38,864 nt of DNA from Minisyncoccus sp041650175 (GTDB lineage Bacteria; Patescibacteriota; Minisyncoccia; Minisyncoccales; Minisyncoccaceae): NCBI GenBank assembly GCA_041650175.1, contig JBAZLS010000006.1, forward strand, positions 1 to 38,864, written 5' to 3'. Under the pieces are notes generated by a model. It did not search any database, was not told where the DNA came from, and saw nothing but the letters and a program-made list of their open reading frames with translations. Numbering within the stretch: position 1 is the stretch's first letter; the number at the start of each line of letters is the position of its first letter. The position numbers were made by a program, and so were the translations under genes. Shown in pieces: positions 23,519 through 32,100 of this stretch.

Positions 23519-23667
23519 TTCTAAATTAATTTTTATAATCCCAATATTGGGTAGCTCGACCCTTTTCTATCTCTATCTTAACTAAAATAATTATGAGCGA
23601 TAGTAAAATAAATGTCAACAGTTCGTGTAAAATTTAAAGATGATTACTCTGGAATGACAGAGAAGAA

Positions 23668-23702
23668 TAGATTGCTTCGTCGCTTCTCTCCTCGCAATGG
23701 CA
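23668..23702 (+). repeat. REP-like repeat copy
   Basis: One copy of the AGATTGCTTCG...CGCAATGGCA unit lies in the spacer between rpsP and the KH gene. A partial CTGGAATGACAG end of the second family precedes it at 23650. Confidence 0.75.
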
Positions 23703-23740
23703 AGTAGAGTGTTGGAATGGCAGAGGGGCAGGAAAATAAA

Positions 23741-23764
23741 ATAACGGACGAGAGTCCGTTATTT
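23741..23764 (-). terminator. Terminator after rpsP
   Basis: A stem of AATAACGGAC with GTCCGTTATT is followed by T on the minus strand. Confidence 0.8.
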
Positions 23765-23784
23765 AATCAGATAAATTTTTTGAT

Positions 23785-24183
23785 TTAAGCATCTGGAATT
23801 TCTGCGGTAGTCTCTGGAGTAGCTTCTTCTGTTGCAATTTCTTCTGTTTTTACTTCCTCAGCAACAGCAATAGGAGTTTCTTTTTTAGCTTCCTTTGGTT
23901 CTGCTTTTGGTTCTGGTTTTACAAAGTAAATTTTTCTTTTTGGTTCGTTTAATATCTTGTCAGTAACAAGCATATTGTGAACTGTGTCAGATGGTTGAGC
24001 GCCGACAGAAACCCAGTATTGGGCCCTTTCTTTGTTGATATTCCTTTGTTTTGATTTTGGATCGTAGCTTCCGATTTCTTCGACAAATCTTCCCCCAGCT
24101 GGAGCTCTTCTTCTGTCTGTAACAACAATCTTATAAGAAGGTTGATGCTTCTTTCCTATTCTTAATAATCTGATAGTCAACAT
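23785..24183 (-). CDS. rpsP: Ribosomal protein bS16
   Basis: Residues 1-80 are a normal bS16: MLTIRLLRIGKKHQPSYKIV, DRRRAPAGGRFVEEIGSYDP, ERAQYWVSVGAQPSDTVHNM. A 50-residue tail rich in Glu, Ala, Pro and Thr follows (PEPKAEPKEAKKE ...), giving 132 aa in place of the usual 80-90. It is a small-subunit protein that stabilises the 16S 5' domain. Its own terminator separates it from the KH gene; rnc lies upstream. Confidence 0.95.
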   Translation of the reverse strand: MLTIRLLRIGKKHQPSYKIVVTDRRRAPAGGRFVEEIGSYDPKSKQRNINKERAQYWVSVGAQPSDTVHNMLVTDKILNEPKRKIYFVKPEPKAEPKEAKKETPIAVAEEVKTEEIATEEATPETTAEIPDA

Positions 24184-24259
24184 AATTTTGATAAGTTTTT
24201 ATTAATTCAGTTTAACGCGGTTTATAATACAATAAATTTTAGTTAAATGCAAGGCTTTT

Positions 24260-24307
24260 TGAGATTCCAGCTTTCGGCCTCCAGAGGCGGGTAAGCTGGA
24301 CTGGAAT
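24260..24307 (+). repeat. GATTCCAGC...GCTGGA repeat with inner palindrome
   Basis: The outer unit GATTCCAGCTTTCG ... AAGCTGGACTGGAA surrounds an inner GCCTCCAGAGGCGGG palindrome. Relatives: 26322 (GATTCCTGCTTTTGCAGG), 27013, 27060, 28080 and 28964. Confidence 0.7.
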
Positions 24308-24312
24308 ATAGC

Positions 24313-25011
24313 TTACCAATCTTTGATTTTTAGGGCTCTTTCGGCGGCATTCAGTTCTGCTTCATGCTTTGATGTCCCTTCTCCGTCAGTTATCATTTCT
24401 TCTCCGATAAATACTCCGACTAAAAATTGCTTCATATGATCTGGCCCTGTTTCTTTTAAGACCTGATAAGTCGGGGTGGCCATAACAATTTCTTGAGCTC
24501 TTTCTTGGAAAAGTGATTTCGGGTCTTTGTAGAGTCTTTTTTCTAATATTTCTGGAAGCTTTGGCAGTATCAAATATTTTTCGATAAATTGTTTGCAGGC
24601 GTCGTATCCTTGGTCCAAGTATAGTGCTCCGATGAGAGCTTCAAAAGAATCGGCTAAAATGTATTTCTTATTCTTGCCTTTTTCTTTTATTTCTCCTTGC
24701 GACAAAAGAAGAACGTCTTCAAATTCTAATTCTTTTGCTAGTTCAAAAAGTATGTTTGAATTAACAAGCGATGCTCGCCAGCCAGTTAAGTCTCCTTCTG
24801 GTTTTTCAGGATAATTGTTGTATAAATATTGAGTAGTTACTAATTCTAATACAGCGTCTCCTAAAAACTCTAATCTTTCATTATGCCCTAATCCAAATTT
24901 TGGATTTTCATTTAGAAAGGAGCGGTGGCAAAAAGCTTGAGTTAGTAAATCTTTGTTTTTGAATTTAATACCTAGCCTTTCTTCAAATTTTAAAAATTCT
25001 TCGTCTTTCAT
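24313..25011 (-). CDS. rnc: Ribonuclease III
   Basis: A 232-aa protein. The catalytic domain has NERLEFLGDAVLELVTTQYL (signature), FELAKELEF and DSFEALIGALYLDQGYD, with the metal-binding Glu/Asp residues in place. The C-terminal double-stranded RNA-binding domain spans about 158-230 (DPKSLFQERAQ ... GEGTSKHEAELNAAERAL). It cleaves double-stranded RNA in rRNA and mRNA processing. It starts 3 nt after the nusB stop and so is coupled to it. Confidence 0.96.
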   Translation of the reverse strand: MKDEEFLKFEERLGIKFKNKDLLTQAFCHRSFLNENPKFGLGHNERLEFLGDAVLELVTTQYLYNNYPEKPEGDLTGWRASLVNSNILFELAKELEFEDVLLLSQGEIKEKGKNKKYILADSFEALIGALYLDQGYDACKQFIEKYLILPKLPEILEKRLYKDPKSLFQERAQEIVMATPTYQVLKETGPDHMKQFLVGVFIGEEMITDGEGTSKHEAELNAAERALKIKDW

Positions 25012-25014
25012 AAC

Positions 25015-25482
25015 TTATTCTTCTTTTTCGGTTTCGGTTGGAACCGATTCGCTATTTTTATTTTGTTCTTCTATGCCGCGATAGACTGTTCCGAGTACTC
25101 CATTTACGAATTTGCGAGAGCTTTCTCCGCCAAAATTTTTGGCCAGTTCTATTGCTTCGTTGATAGCTACTTTCGGAGGAACATTTTCCTTATTTGCATA
25201 AAGAAGTTCGAATATTCCTAATCTGAGAATATTTCTATCTAAAGGGTTTATTTGCGGTATCGGCCATTCTGGAGCTGTTTTTTCTATAACTTTATCCAGA
25301 GTTTCTATTCTATCTTTTACTCCAATGGCAAGATCCCAAATAAAGGCTGGTTCGTCTAATCCAGCACCAAATTCAGCAATATTTCTTTCAACAATATTGC
25401 TTAATTCTTCTTGTTTATTGTTAAAGTCCCATTCATATAGACTTTGCATTGCTATTGAACGAGATAAATGTCTAGAAGCCAT
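25015..25482 (-). CDS. nusB: Transcription antitermination factor NusB
   Basis: A 155-aa protein with the all-helical NusB fold: SRSIAMQSLYEWDFN, VIEKTAPEWPIPQINPLDRN, ILRLGIFELLY, PPKVAINEAIELAKNFGGES and SRKFVNGVLGTVYR. It binds boxA RNA with NusE in rRNA antitermination. An acidic tail ends the protein. It is 24 nt downstream of rpmF. Confidence 0.95.
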   Translation of the reverse strand: MASRHLSRSIAMQSLYEWDFNNKQEELSNIVERNIAEFGAGLDEPAFIWDLAIGVKDRIETLDKVIEKTAPEWPIPQINPLDRNILRLGIFELLYANKENVPPKVAINEAIELAKNFGGESSRKFVNGVLGTVYRGIEEQNKNSESVPTETEKEE

Positions 25483-25506
25483 AGAATATTATTTAAAACT
25501 TGGTTC

Positions 25507-25743
25507 TTAGGCTGCTTTTTTCTTTGCAGTCTTTTGGGGTTTTTTAACTACTGGTTTTTCTACTTTCGATATTACTGAAAGATAATCTCTTCCTTTGTAG
25601 TTTCCGCAGAATCCGCAAATAGTATGTGGCAATACGGGTTTTCCGCACTTTTGGCATTTTACTAGCGTAATAGGCTTGATAAAAATATTGCCCCTTCTTC
25701 TGTCTCTTTTTGATGTACTTAAATGTCTTTTAGGAACTGCCAT
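25507..25743 (-). CDS. rpmF: Ribosomal protein bL32
   Basis: A 78-aa protein. MAVPKRHLSTSKRDRRRG is the conserved start, and two zinc pairs, CQKC and CGFC, follow. A Lys-rich tail (KKPQKTAKKKAA) ends it. It is the first gene of the rpmF-nusB-rnc unit. Confidence 0.95.
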   Translation of the reverse strand: MAVPKRHLSTSKRDRRRGNIFIKPITLVKCQKCGKPVLPHTICGFCGNYKGRDYLSVISKVEKPVVKKPQKTAKKKAA

Positions 25744-25783
25744 TTTTTTATTTTGATTATTTATTTAAATAAAGCTATAGTTT

Positions 25784-25811
25784 ATTATGCATTTTTTCCT
25801 TAAATTGTAAA
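25784..25811 (-). promoter_or_regulatory. Promoter of rpmF-nusB-rnc
   Basis: On the minus strand TTTACA (25806-25811) and CATAAT (25784-25789) are 16 nt apart, about 40 nt before the rpmF start. Directly upstream begins a GACGAAATAAGG repeat that also occurs at 26034 and 26278. Confidence 0.6.
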
Positions 25812-25829
25812 GACGAAATAAGGTTTATG

Positions 25830-25970
25830 CAAAATTTCAGGGGTAAATGATTCTTTGATAATATTTGCTTCTCCGACACAAATTCTTTGCTAAGAATTTG
25901 ACTGTTTGCGCTCAGTCAGTGCAAAAGGCGAAGAAGCAAATATATCAAATCTCAAACTAGTGAAATTTTG
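25830..25970. repeat. Nested palindrome element, copy A
   Basis: Four stems are nested in order: CAAAATTTCA (25830-25839) with TGAAATTTTG (25961-25970); TTTGATA with TATCAAA; TATTTGCTTCT (25862-25872) with AGAAGCAAATA (25932-25942); and AATTCTT/AAGAATT around the loop TGCT. It contains ATTCTTT on the left and GCGCTCAGTCAG on the right of the inner hairpin, as in the other copies. Confidence 0.7.
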
Positions 25971-26059
25971 ATATGCCAAGCGTGAAGAGTGAAGAAGGTA
26001 GCTTGCAGTCGCAAGCTTTTTAGTTTTATGGAAGACGAAATAAGGTTGGGGAGCTTTAA

Positions 26060-26217
26060 TTAAAATATTATGAGGGGCGGATTCTTTTTCGGCATTATCC
26101 TTTTCTTGAAGCGCTATTTTCTTGCTAGAAAATAGCTTGAGTTCAGCTCAGTCAGCTTCTCTATTTCAAGAAAAGGATAAACCTCAACAAATCCTAATGA
26201 TTGTGGTTATATTTTAA
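26060..26217. repeat. Nested palindrome element, copy B
   Basis: Outer TTAAAATAT (26060-26068) pairs with ATATTTTAA (26209-26217). The main arm TTATCCTTTTCTTGAA (26095-26110) pairs perfectly over 16 bp with 26165-26180. The inner CTATTTTCT/AGAAAATAG has loop TGCT. GTTCAGCTCAGTCAGCTTC lies to the right of the inner hairpin. The arm sequence differs completely from copy A while pairing is kept. Confidence 0.75.
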
Positions 26218-26361
26218 TATGTGACATGTGTGGGAGTTGGGCGGAAGCTTATAGTTATAAGCTTTTTAGTTTATTTAAGACGAAATAAGGTTGGGGGGGC
26301 AAAAATGAGGAGGGCATCTTATGAGATTCCTGCTTTTGCAGGGATGACAAACAAAATAAGA

Positions 26362-26382
26362 AAAAACACCATTGGTGTTTTT
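26362..26382. terminator. Terminator of mini-unit a
   Basis: AAAAACACC/GGTGTTTTT is a perfect 9-bp stem; T-rich on both strands. On the minus strand it ends the unit starting near 26625. Two further strong hairpins precede it (GAGGGTAGTC/GACTACCCTC at 26391-26411 and CATGG-AGATT/AATCT-CCATG at 26411-26435). Confidence 0.65.
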
Positions 26383-26385
26383 AAG

Positions 26386-26660
26386 ATTGGGAGGGTAGTC
26401 GGACTACCCTCATGGTGGAGATTAAAATCTCCATGAAATGTTCAAATTTTTTGAAGTTTTTGGAACGTTGACCACTTTGATTTGCATTAGACCGTGTATG
26501 CGTGGGGCGTGGTTCCTACTTCAAATGCCGCCGTCGAAAATACTACTGTTGCTAGATTCATTTTTTTTCGAACCTCTTTGTCCTCAAGGAGCCTTCTGAT
26601 GCAATGCACCTACTCCAAGGAACATATTTTAAATATCATATCAATTTTATTTTGTAAAGT
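26386..26660 (-). ncRNA. Mini-transcription unit a (structured RNA with 24-codon ORF)
   Basis: It starts with a promoter-like block (TTTACAAAATAAAATTGA then TATGATA) shared with unit c and ends at the terminator at 26362. The transcript would be about 260 nt. It contains one short ORF (26487-26561) followed by two tight hairpins. No known RNA family is recognised. Confidence 0.45.
26487..26561 (-). CDS. Micropeptide, 24 aa (unit a)
   Basis: ATG 26561 to TAA 26487. It begins MNLATVVFSTAAF and ends EVGTTPHAYTV. An AGAGG sequence lies 11 nt upstream. The end is related to the 26-aa ORF of unit c (EVPTTPTYQSTV): EV.TTP and a final TV are shared, although the codons differ. That argues for protein-level constraint, but the ORF is short and unproven. 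Confidence 0.4.
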   Translation of the reverse strand: MNLATVVFSTAAFEVGTTPHAYTV

Positions 26661-26712
26661 GATGATTGTTTTTAATTATATCGAATAAAAAACAAAAGAC
26701 ACCATTGGTGTC
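26634..26712 (-). repeat. Terminator-promoter block, copy 1
   Basis: This ~78-bp block is about 80 percent identical to 27583-27672: TATCATAT.AATTTTATTTTGTAAAGTGAT, then AT-rich sequence, then AATAAAAAA.CAAAAGACAC. It joins the terminator of one minus-strand unit to the promoter of the next. It shows that the mini-units arose by duplication. Confidence 0.65.
26698..26712 (-). terminator. Terminator of mini-unit b
   Basis: GACACC/GGTGTC with loop AAT, followed on the minus strand by TTTTGTTTTTT. Confidence 0.65.
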
Positions 26713-26915
26713 GATAAAAAGTTAATGTGTCGAATTTTAGACATGTAGTACGCACTACTGTGCCAAGTCAGTTTATCCACACATTGAAAGAACTATAAGG
26801 GAAGTTTTTCATACCACTTTTTAAAAAGAAGTGGTCTAAATTTCCCCATTTTTATGGAAGTCAATACGATTCGGTGTCGCCTACTTGACTTCTAAGAGTA
26901 GGGACAATTTCTATA
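26713..26915 (-). ncRNA. Mini-transcription unit b (structured RNA)
   Basis: A -10-like TATTAT (26917-26922) precedes about 200 nt with three stems: GAAGTCAA (26857-26864) with TTGACTTC (26885-26892), ACCACTT (26813-26819) with AAGTGGT (26829-26835), and AATGTGT (26724-26730) with ACACATT (26779-26785) enclosing GTAGT/ACTAC. It ends at the terminator at 26698. Only an 18-codon ORF fits (MGKFRPLLFKKWYEKL...). Probably a small RNA; family unknown. Confidence 0.45.
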
Positions 26916-27012
26916 TATAATATTTTAGAAAAAAATACAAGGGTTTGTAAATAAATTAATAACAGTTAGTAAAATTGGTAGCTTGCAAAAGTAAGCTAAA
27001 GAACATTTTATT

Positions 27013-27122
27013 AGATTCTCAATCGAGTTGAGAATGACAGAAGGAATGGGAATATTTTATGAGATTTCAGCTTGCCCTCCAGAGGCGGGCAAGTCCTCCG
27101 TAGGCGGGTAAACTGGAATGAC
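27013..27122 (+). repeat. Two GATTCC...GGAATGACA-type repeats
   Basis: The first, GATTCTCAATCGAGTTGAGAATGACAG-like (27013-27040), has its own complementary arm (TTCTCAA/TTGAGAA). The second (27060-27122) carries two inner palindromes, CCTCCAGAGGCGGG and CCTCCGTAGGCGGG, between outer arms ending in CTGGAATGACAG. Confidence 0.7.
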
Positions 27123-27147
27123 AGAGGAATAATTTAGCAAACAAAAA

Positions 27148-27163
27148 ACACCTTTTGGGTGCG
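27148..27163 (-). terminator. Terminator of mini-unit c
   Basis: On the minus strand GCACCC AAAA GGTGT is followed by T6. The stem is shorter than in units a, b, d and e. Confidence 0.5.
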
Positions 27164-27164
27164 T

Positions 27165-27599
27165 TAATAGTTAAGGGTAAAGAATAGGAAGAATAATTGA
27201 TTTATCTCCTCCTATTCTTAATAAATAGGGTTTTTGAATTGCCATCTGTGGATGATTCCTCTATGTGGGAAGTCCGAATGTGGCGAAATTTAAATAGCCC
27301 TTTTGAAGGCTTGAGAGGCGGATACTCCGACCCTTGATTTTGTGCAAATTAGCAACACCTTCATATTTCGAGGATACTGCCTCGTACATACATTTTGTTG
27401 CCCTTGGTGGGGACTTAGACTTGCTAGCTTAAAACCATAATGTTTTTCTCCCGGAGCCGTCGGTTTCAGACTGTTGACTGGTATGTTGGTGTTGTCGGGA
27501 CTTCATTTACTCTAAAAGTTACTGACAATGAGCAACACTTTAACATTTTTTTGTTTTCACCTCCTTTAATGCGAAAAGATTATCATATTAATTTTATTT
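27165..27599 (-). ncRNA. Mini-transcription unit c (structured RNA with 26-codon ORF)
   Basis: The largest unit, about 420 nt. Its promoter-like block TTTACA ... TATGATAAT is shared with unit a. A strong ribosome site and a 26-codon ORF come first (27466-27546). About 280 nt of GC-richer, hairpin-prone sequence follow (for example GAGGCAGTATCCTC and CGGAGTATCCG). I looked for tmRNA, RNase P RNA and SRP RNA signatures and found none. Confidence 0.45.
27466..27546 (-). CDS. Micropeptide, 26 aa (unit c)
   Basis: ATG 27546 to TGA 27466. AAAGGAGGTG lies about 11 nt before the ATG, the best ribosome site in this region, so translation is plausible. The peptide begins MLKCCSLSVTFRVN and ends EVPTTPTYQSTV, related at its C-terminus to the 24-aa ORF of unit a. 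No signal peptide. Function unknown; a leader peptide or toxin-like peptide are options. Confidence 0.5.
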   Translation of the reverse strand: MLKCCSLSVTFRVNEVPTTPTYQSTV

Positions 27600-27647
27600 T
27601 GTAAAGTGATTGATTACTTTTGAACTATATTGAATAAAAAAGCAAAA

Positions 27648-27672
27648 GACACTATCTAATATTAGTAGTGTC
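27648..27672 (-). terminator. Terminator of mini-unit d
   Basis: GACACTA/TAGTGTC with further pairing inside, followed on the minus strand by TTTTGCTTTTTT. Confidence 0.65.
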
Positions 27673-27780
27673 GATTAATTTTGGAGGAGAGAAAAATCTC
27701 TCCTCTCTTCGGTACCTCTCGTTTCAGAAAGTGCTTCGTGTTCTTATCTTTTTATGAATTAAAAGCATAAGAACAATTTT
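27673..27780 (-). ncRNA. Mini-transcription unit d
   Basis: A -10-like TATTATAAC (27781-27789) leads to about 110 nt with two hairpins: GTTCTTAT (27740-27747) with ATAAGAAC (27767-27774), and GAGGAGAGA/TCTCTCCTC (27685-27706). It ends at the terminator at 27648. Likely a small RNA if expressed. Confidence 0.4.
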
Positions 27781-27886
27781 GTTATAATATGTAATTAAAA
27801 AAATTGCAAGTAGTTTTGTTAACAGGATATTTTGAAGGTGGATAAAAAAGTTATAACTGATGAAGATGGCAGTATAAAAAAATAAA

Positions 27887-27912
27887 AACACTAAAAAATA
27901 ATATTTAGTGTT
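27887..27912 (-). terminator. Terminator of mini-unit e
   Basis: AACACTAAA pairs with TTTAGTGTT and T-rich sequence follows on the minus strand. Confidence 0.6.
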
Positions 27913-28012
27913 GGATGTAATGTGAGGGAAGTCCCTCTTCTTCCCTCTATGAATCCTGGCCTTGCAATGAGCTGAACTATTGTGTCCCCTTGGAGCTATT
28001 GAAGGGACACTT
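27913..28012 (-). ncRNA. Mini-transcription unit e
   Basis: A -10-like TATTAT (28020-28025) is followed by a 5' hairpin, GTGTCCCTT with AAGGGGACAC (27982-28010), then GAGGGAAG/CTTCCCTC (27924-27948), and ends at the terminator at 27887. About 100-125 nt; no ORF. Candidate small RNA. Confidence 0.45.
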
Positions 28013-28079
28013 TTTTTATATAATATTCAAAAAAATAATGCAAATAAATTATTAACAAGATTTACTATTCCTTTTTCGT

Positions 28080-28252
28080 GAGAGATTCCAACTTTCGCCC
28101 TCCATAGGCGAACAAGCTGGAATGGCAAAAAGAAAAAAGGAATGATAAGGGGAATAGATTGCTTCGTCGCTTCGTTCCTCGCAATGACAAGGAAAAAAAA
28201 TGACAAATGAGGAGATAGATTGCTTCACCCACTTCGTGGATTCGCAATGACA
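28080..28252 (+). repeat. Repeat cluster downstream of rnhB
   Basis: One GATTCCAAC...GCTGGAATGGC copy with inner CCTCCATAGGCG (28080-28127), then two AGATTGCTTC...GCAATGACA copies at 28156 and 28216. The second has the CCCACTTCGTGGAT insert. The stretch to 28320 is made of further AATGACAAAAGG fragments. Confidence 0.75.
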
Positions 28253-28323
28253 GACAGGATTTGGAATGGGATGACAAAAGGAGGCAGGAATGACAAAAGG
28301 AAAAAAGAAATGGCAGAGGGAGA

Positions 28324-28944
28324 TTAGAAGTAATATGAGATGGGGTTGAAGGTTTTGCGGTGGATATCGCAGGGGCCGAATTTTTTAATCGCTTCCATAT
28401 GTATTTTTGTGCCATAACCTTTATGTTTTTCAAATTGATATTCTGGATATTTCTTGGCATACTCATACATCATCCTATCTCTTGTTACTTTGGCAATAAT
28501 ACTAGCAGTACTACAAGAAAATATTTTATCATCAGCCTTTACAATAGCTTTTTGTTCTACTTTAAAATTTATAGTTGAATTACCATCAATAATTAAGAAA
28601 TCTGGACGTTGTTTTGAGCTTAAATTTTCGACTGCTTTTGCCATTGCTAATTTTGTTGCTTGGAAAATATTTACTTCATCTATTTTCTTCTCGTCTATTA
28701 TTCCAATTCCCCATTTTATTTGCTTGGTTGCAATAATTATTTCAAAAAGATATTCTCTTTTCTTTTCTGATAACTTTTTAGAATCTTTTATACCTGAAAG
28801 CAATTCTTTATTAAAGTTCCAATTAGTAATCAAAACAGCCGAAGCAACAACTGGTCCGGCTAATGGTCCTCTACCTGCTTCGTCTATTCCAGCAACAGAC
28901 TTATACCCTTTTTTGTTTAGTTTTATTTCTTCTCGTTCAAGCAT
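28324..28944 (-). CDS. rnhB: Ribonuclease HII
   Basis: A 206-aa protein. The catalytic D and E are in VAGIDEAGRGPLAGPVVASAV. Further motifs are GIKDSKKLSEKKRE, FLIIDGN and FSCSTASIIAKVTRDRMM. It removes RNA primers and single ribonucleotides from DNA. It is transcribed away from dnaE; the spacer between them carries one copy of each repeat family. No ribosome site is visible before ATG 28944. Confidence 0.95.
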   Translation of the reverse strand: MLEREEIKLNKKGYKSVAGIDEAGRGPLAGPVVASAVLITNWNFNKELLSGIKDSKKLSEKKREYLFEIIIATKQIKWGIGIIDEKKIDEVNIFQATKLAMAKAVENLSSKQRPDFLIIDGNSTINFKVEQKAIVKADDKIFSCSTASIIAKVTRDRMMYEYAKKYPEYQFEKHKGYGTKIHMEAIKKFGPCDIHRKTFNPISYYF

Positions 28945-28963
28945 AATTTATTGATTAATTTTA

Positions 28964-29058
28964 TGAGATTCCAGCTTTCGCTGGAATGACAAACAGGGCG
29001 TTGGAATAACAAGTAAGGAGATAGATTGCTTCACCCACTTCGTGGATTCGCAATGACA
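28964..29058 (+). repeat. One copy of each REP-like family between rnhB and dnaE
   Basis: GATTCCAGCTTTCGCTGGAA (28966-28985) is the simplest form of the second family, without an inner insert. AGATTGCTTC with CCCACTTCGTGGAT insert follows at 29021-29058. Confidence 0.75.
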
Positions 29059-29084
29059 AATGATAAATTGAATAAAAGACATTT

Positions 29085-29114
29085 TTGAGCTATTATGTTT
29101 AATAATATCATAAT
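29085..29114 (+). promoter_or_regulatory. Promoter of dnaE, near-leaderless
   Basis: TTGAGC (29085-29090) and CATAAT (29109-29114) are 18 nt apart. The dnaE ATG at 29125 is only 11 nt after the -10, and no ribosome site precedes it, so the mRNA would have almost no leader. Confidence 0.5.
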
Positions 29115-29124
29115 TGCTAGATAA

Positions 29125-32100
29125 ATGAATATGAGTAAATTTGTTCACTTGCATTTGCATTCCCATTATTCCCTTTTGGATGGTTTGTCAAAAATTGATG
29201 AAATTTTGGATAGAATAAAAGAACTTGGAATGGATTCGGTTGCATTGACTGATCATGGTGTGATGTATGGGGTGATAGAATTTTATAAAAGCGCAAAAGC
29301 AAAAGGAATAAAACCTATTATCGGATGTGAATTTTATGAGGCTGTCAATGATATGGCAGATAAAAATCCTCAGGTGGAAAACAGAAGGTATCATTTAATT
29401 CTGCTTGCAAAAAATGAAAAGGGTTATAATAATTTGGTAAAATTAGTTACTAAAGCTCATTTAGAAGGTTTTTATTATAAGCCTAGGATTGATTTTGAAT
29501 TACTCAAAAAACATTCTGAGGGAATAATTGCGCTTAGCGCTTGTTTGCAAGGAAGGATTCCGGTATTGTTGTTGGCTAATAAAATTGATGAAGCAGAAAA
29601 AATAGCTTTGGAATACCAAAGCATTTTTGGTTCCGGCAATTATTATTTGGAAATTCAAAATCATCCCGCAATTCCAGAACAAGAAAAAGTAAATAAATTG
29701 ATTATAGAATTATCAAAAAAAACAGGAATACCATTAGTTGCCACTAATGATTCACATTATACTTTTAAGGAAGATGCGGAAGCTCAAGATATTCTGATGT
29801 TGATAAACACTGGAGCTGATATAAATGATCCAGAGCGATTAAGTATGAGGATTGAGGATTTTTCAATAAAATCTTCGGAACAAATGATTGAGGATTTTTC
29901 GCATATTCCAGAAGCTATCAGCAATACTTTAAAAATTGCCGAAGCCTGTAATTTGGAATTGAAACTGGGAGAAATAAAAATTCCACAGTTTGATGTTCCA
30001 GATGATAAAAATGCTTTTAATTACTTGAAAGAGCTTTGCTACAACGGAATTGAAAAAAAATATAATATTCATAATAAAGAACTTCAAAGCTTGATTGATA
30101 AAATTTTGAAAGAAGAAAAAATAGATGCGGAAAAAGTTAAAGATGAAGAATTAAAGAAAATTGTGACTAGGGCGGAGTATGAGTTGCGTGTTATTGAAAA
30201 AGCTGGCTTCACCGATTATTTTTTAATTGTTCAGGATTTTATCAACTGGGCCAAGGATCATCATATTGTTGTAGGGCCTGGAAGAGGTTCGGCAGCTGGT
30301 TCTATTGTTGCCTATCTTACAAATATAACTAACGTCGATCCTCTTAAATATGGATTGTATTTTGAAAGGTTTCTAAATCCTGATAGAGTATCTCCTCCTG
30401 ATATAGATACTGATTTTACTGATGCAAGACGCGATGAAGTTATTAATTACGTGTCTGAAAAATATGGACGTAATCGCGTAGCACAAATAATTACTTTTGG
30501 AACAATGGCGGCGAAAGCATCTATCCGTGATGTTGGCCGTGCTCTTGGATATGAATATAGCTATTGTGATAAGATTGCGAAAATGATTCCAATCGGTCTT
30601 GATCTTAAGGGGACGTTGGAGGTTGTCCAAGAATTTTCTGATCTTTACGAAAGCGATCCAATGGCTGAACGATTAATTAATTTAGCTCTTAGAATTGAGG
30701 GCTGTGTGAGACATGCGTCTACTCATGCTTGTGGAGTAGTGATTTCAAAAAGTCCATTAGATAACTCAGTTCCTATCCAGCATCCAAGCCAAGATGCGAA
30801 TGCAATCGTAACTCAATATGGAGGGCATGGAATTGAAAGTATGGGACTTCTTAAAATGGATTTTCTTGGACTTCGGAACTTAACTATCATTGAGGAAGCA
30901 TTGAAAAGAATCTATGCAGTCCAAGGGTTGAACGTAGACATCGAAAATATTCCTCTTGATGATAAAAAAGCATATAAATTATTACAAGATGGAAATTGTA
31001 TCGGAGTATTCCAATTAGAGTCTGATGGAATGAGAAGATATTTAAAACAATTGAAGCCGACAGGAATAGAAGATATTACTGCTATGGTTGCTCTTTATAG
31101 ACCTGGTCCGATGCAGCATATTCCGGATTATATTGCCGGTAAAAATAAGATAAAAGAAGTAAAATATATTCATCCTAAATTGAAATTGTTGCTTGCTGAT
31201 ACTTATGGCATTCCTTTGTATCAAGAACAGATTATGCGTATTGCTACTGATATGGCTGGTTTTACTTTGTCTGAGGCTGATATACTTCGAAAAGCGATTG
31301 GAAAGAAAAATGAGAAATTATTAATGGAACAGAAGGAAAAATTTGTAAATGGAATGATAAAGAATGAAATATCGAAAAAGATTGGCGAAGAAATTTGGAG
31401 CTGGATTGAACCATTTGCTAAATATTCATTCAATAAAAGTCATGCAGCTTGCTATGCAGTAATTGCTTATGAGACTGCTTATCTTAAAGCTAATTATCCT
31501 GTTGAATATATGGCGGCCTTATTGACGGCTGAAGGCGGTGATATTGATAGAGTTGCGACATTGATTGATGAGTGCAAGAAAATGAAAATAGAGGTATTGC
31601 CACCTGATATCAACGAGAGTTATAAAGACTTCAGTGTGGTTCCAAAAAAGAATCAAATCAGGTTCGGACTTTCAGCTATTAAAAATGTAGGAGATGGTGT
31701 GGTTGAGCTGACTATAAAGGAAAGAAAAACTGGCGGGTCGTTTAAAGATATTCATGATTTTTTTAGCCGTTCTGATAATAAAGTATTGAATAAAAAATCT
31801 TTAGAAAGTTTGGTCAGAGCAGGAGCTTTTGATTCACTTGAAAAGAGGAATAAGATATTGCATAATCTAGAAAGACTGATGGATTGGACGAAAAAAAATC
31901 AGAAGATAAAAGAAAGCGGACAGAAAGGATTGTTTGATTTGTTTGGCGGGGCTGGGGTAGAAAGTTCTTTCAATTCAAATATTATCCTAGAAGATGCTCC
32001 AGAAATAAGTGAAAAAGAAAGATTAACCTGGGAAAAGGAATTATTAGGTCTATATATTAGTGGACATCCGTTGCAAAAAATGAAAGGATTCTTGGATAAT

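Noticed and set aside
26221..26688. Plus-strand ORFs in the rpmF-rnhB spacer
   Set aside because: They are antisense to the structured mini-unit a, cross terminators and repeats, and have no ribosome site.
27165..27600. tmRNA, RNase P RNA or SRP RNA in unit c
   Set aside because: There is no tRNA-like end with a tag ORF, no GAGGAAAGTCC or ACAGAA pair, and no SRP tetraloop motif.
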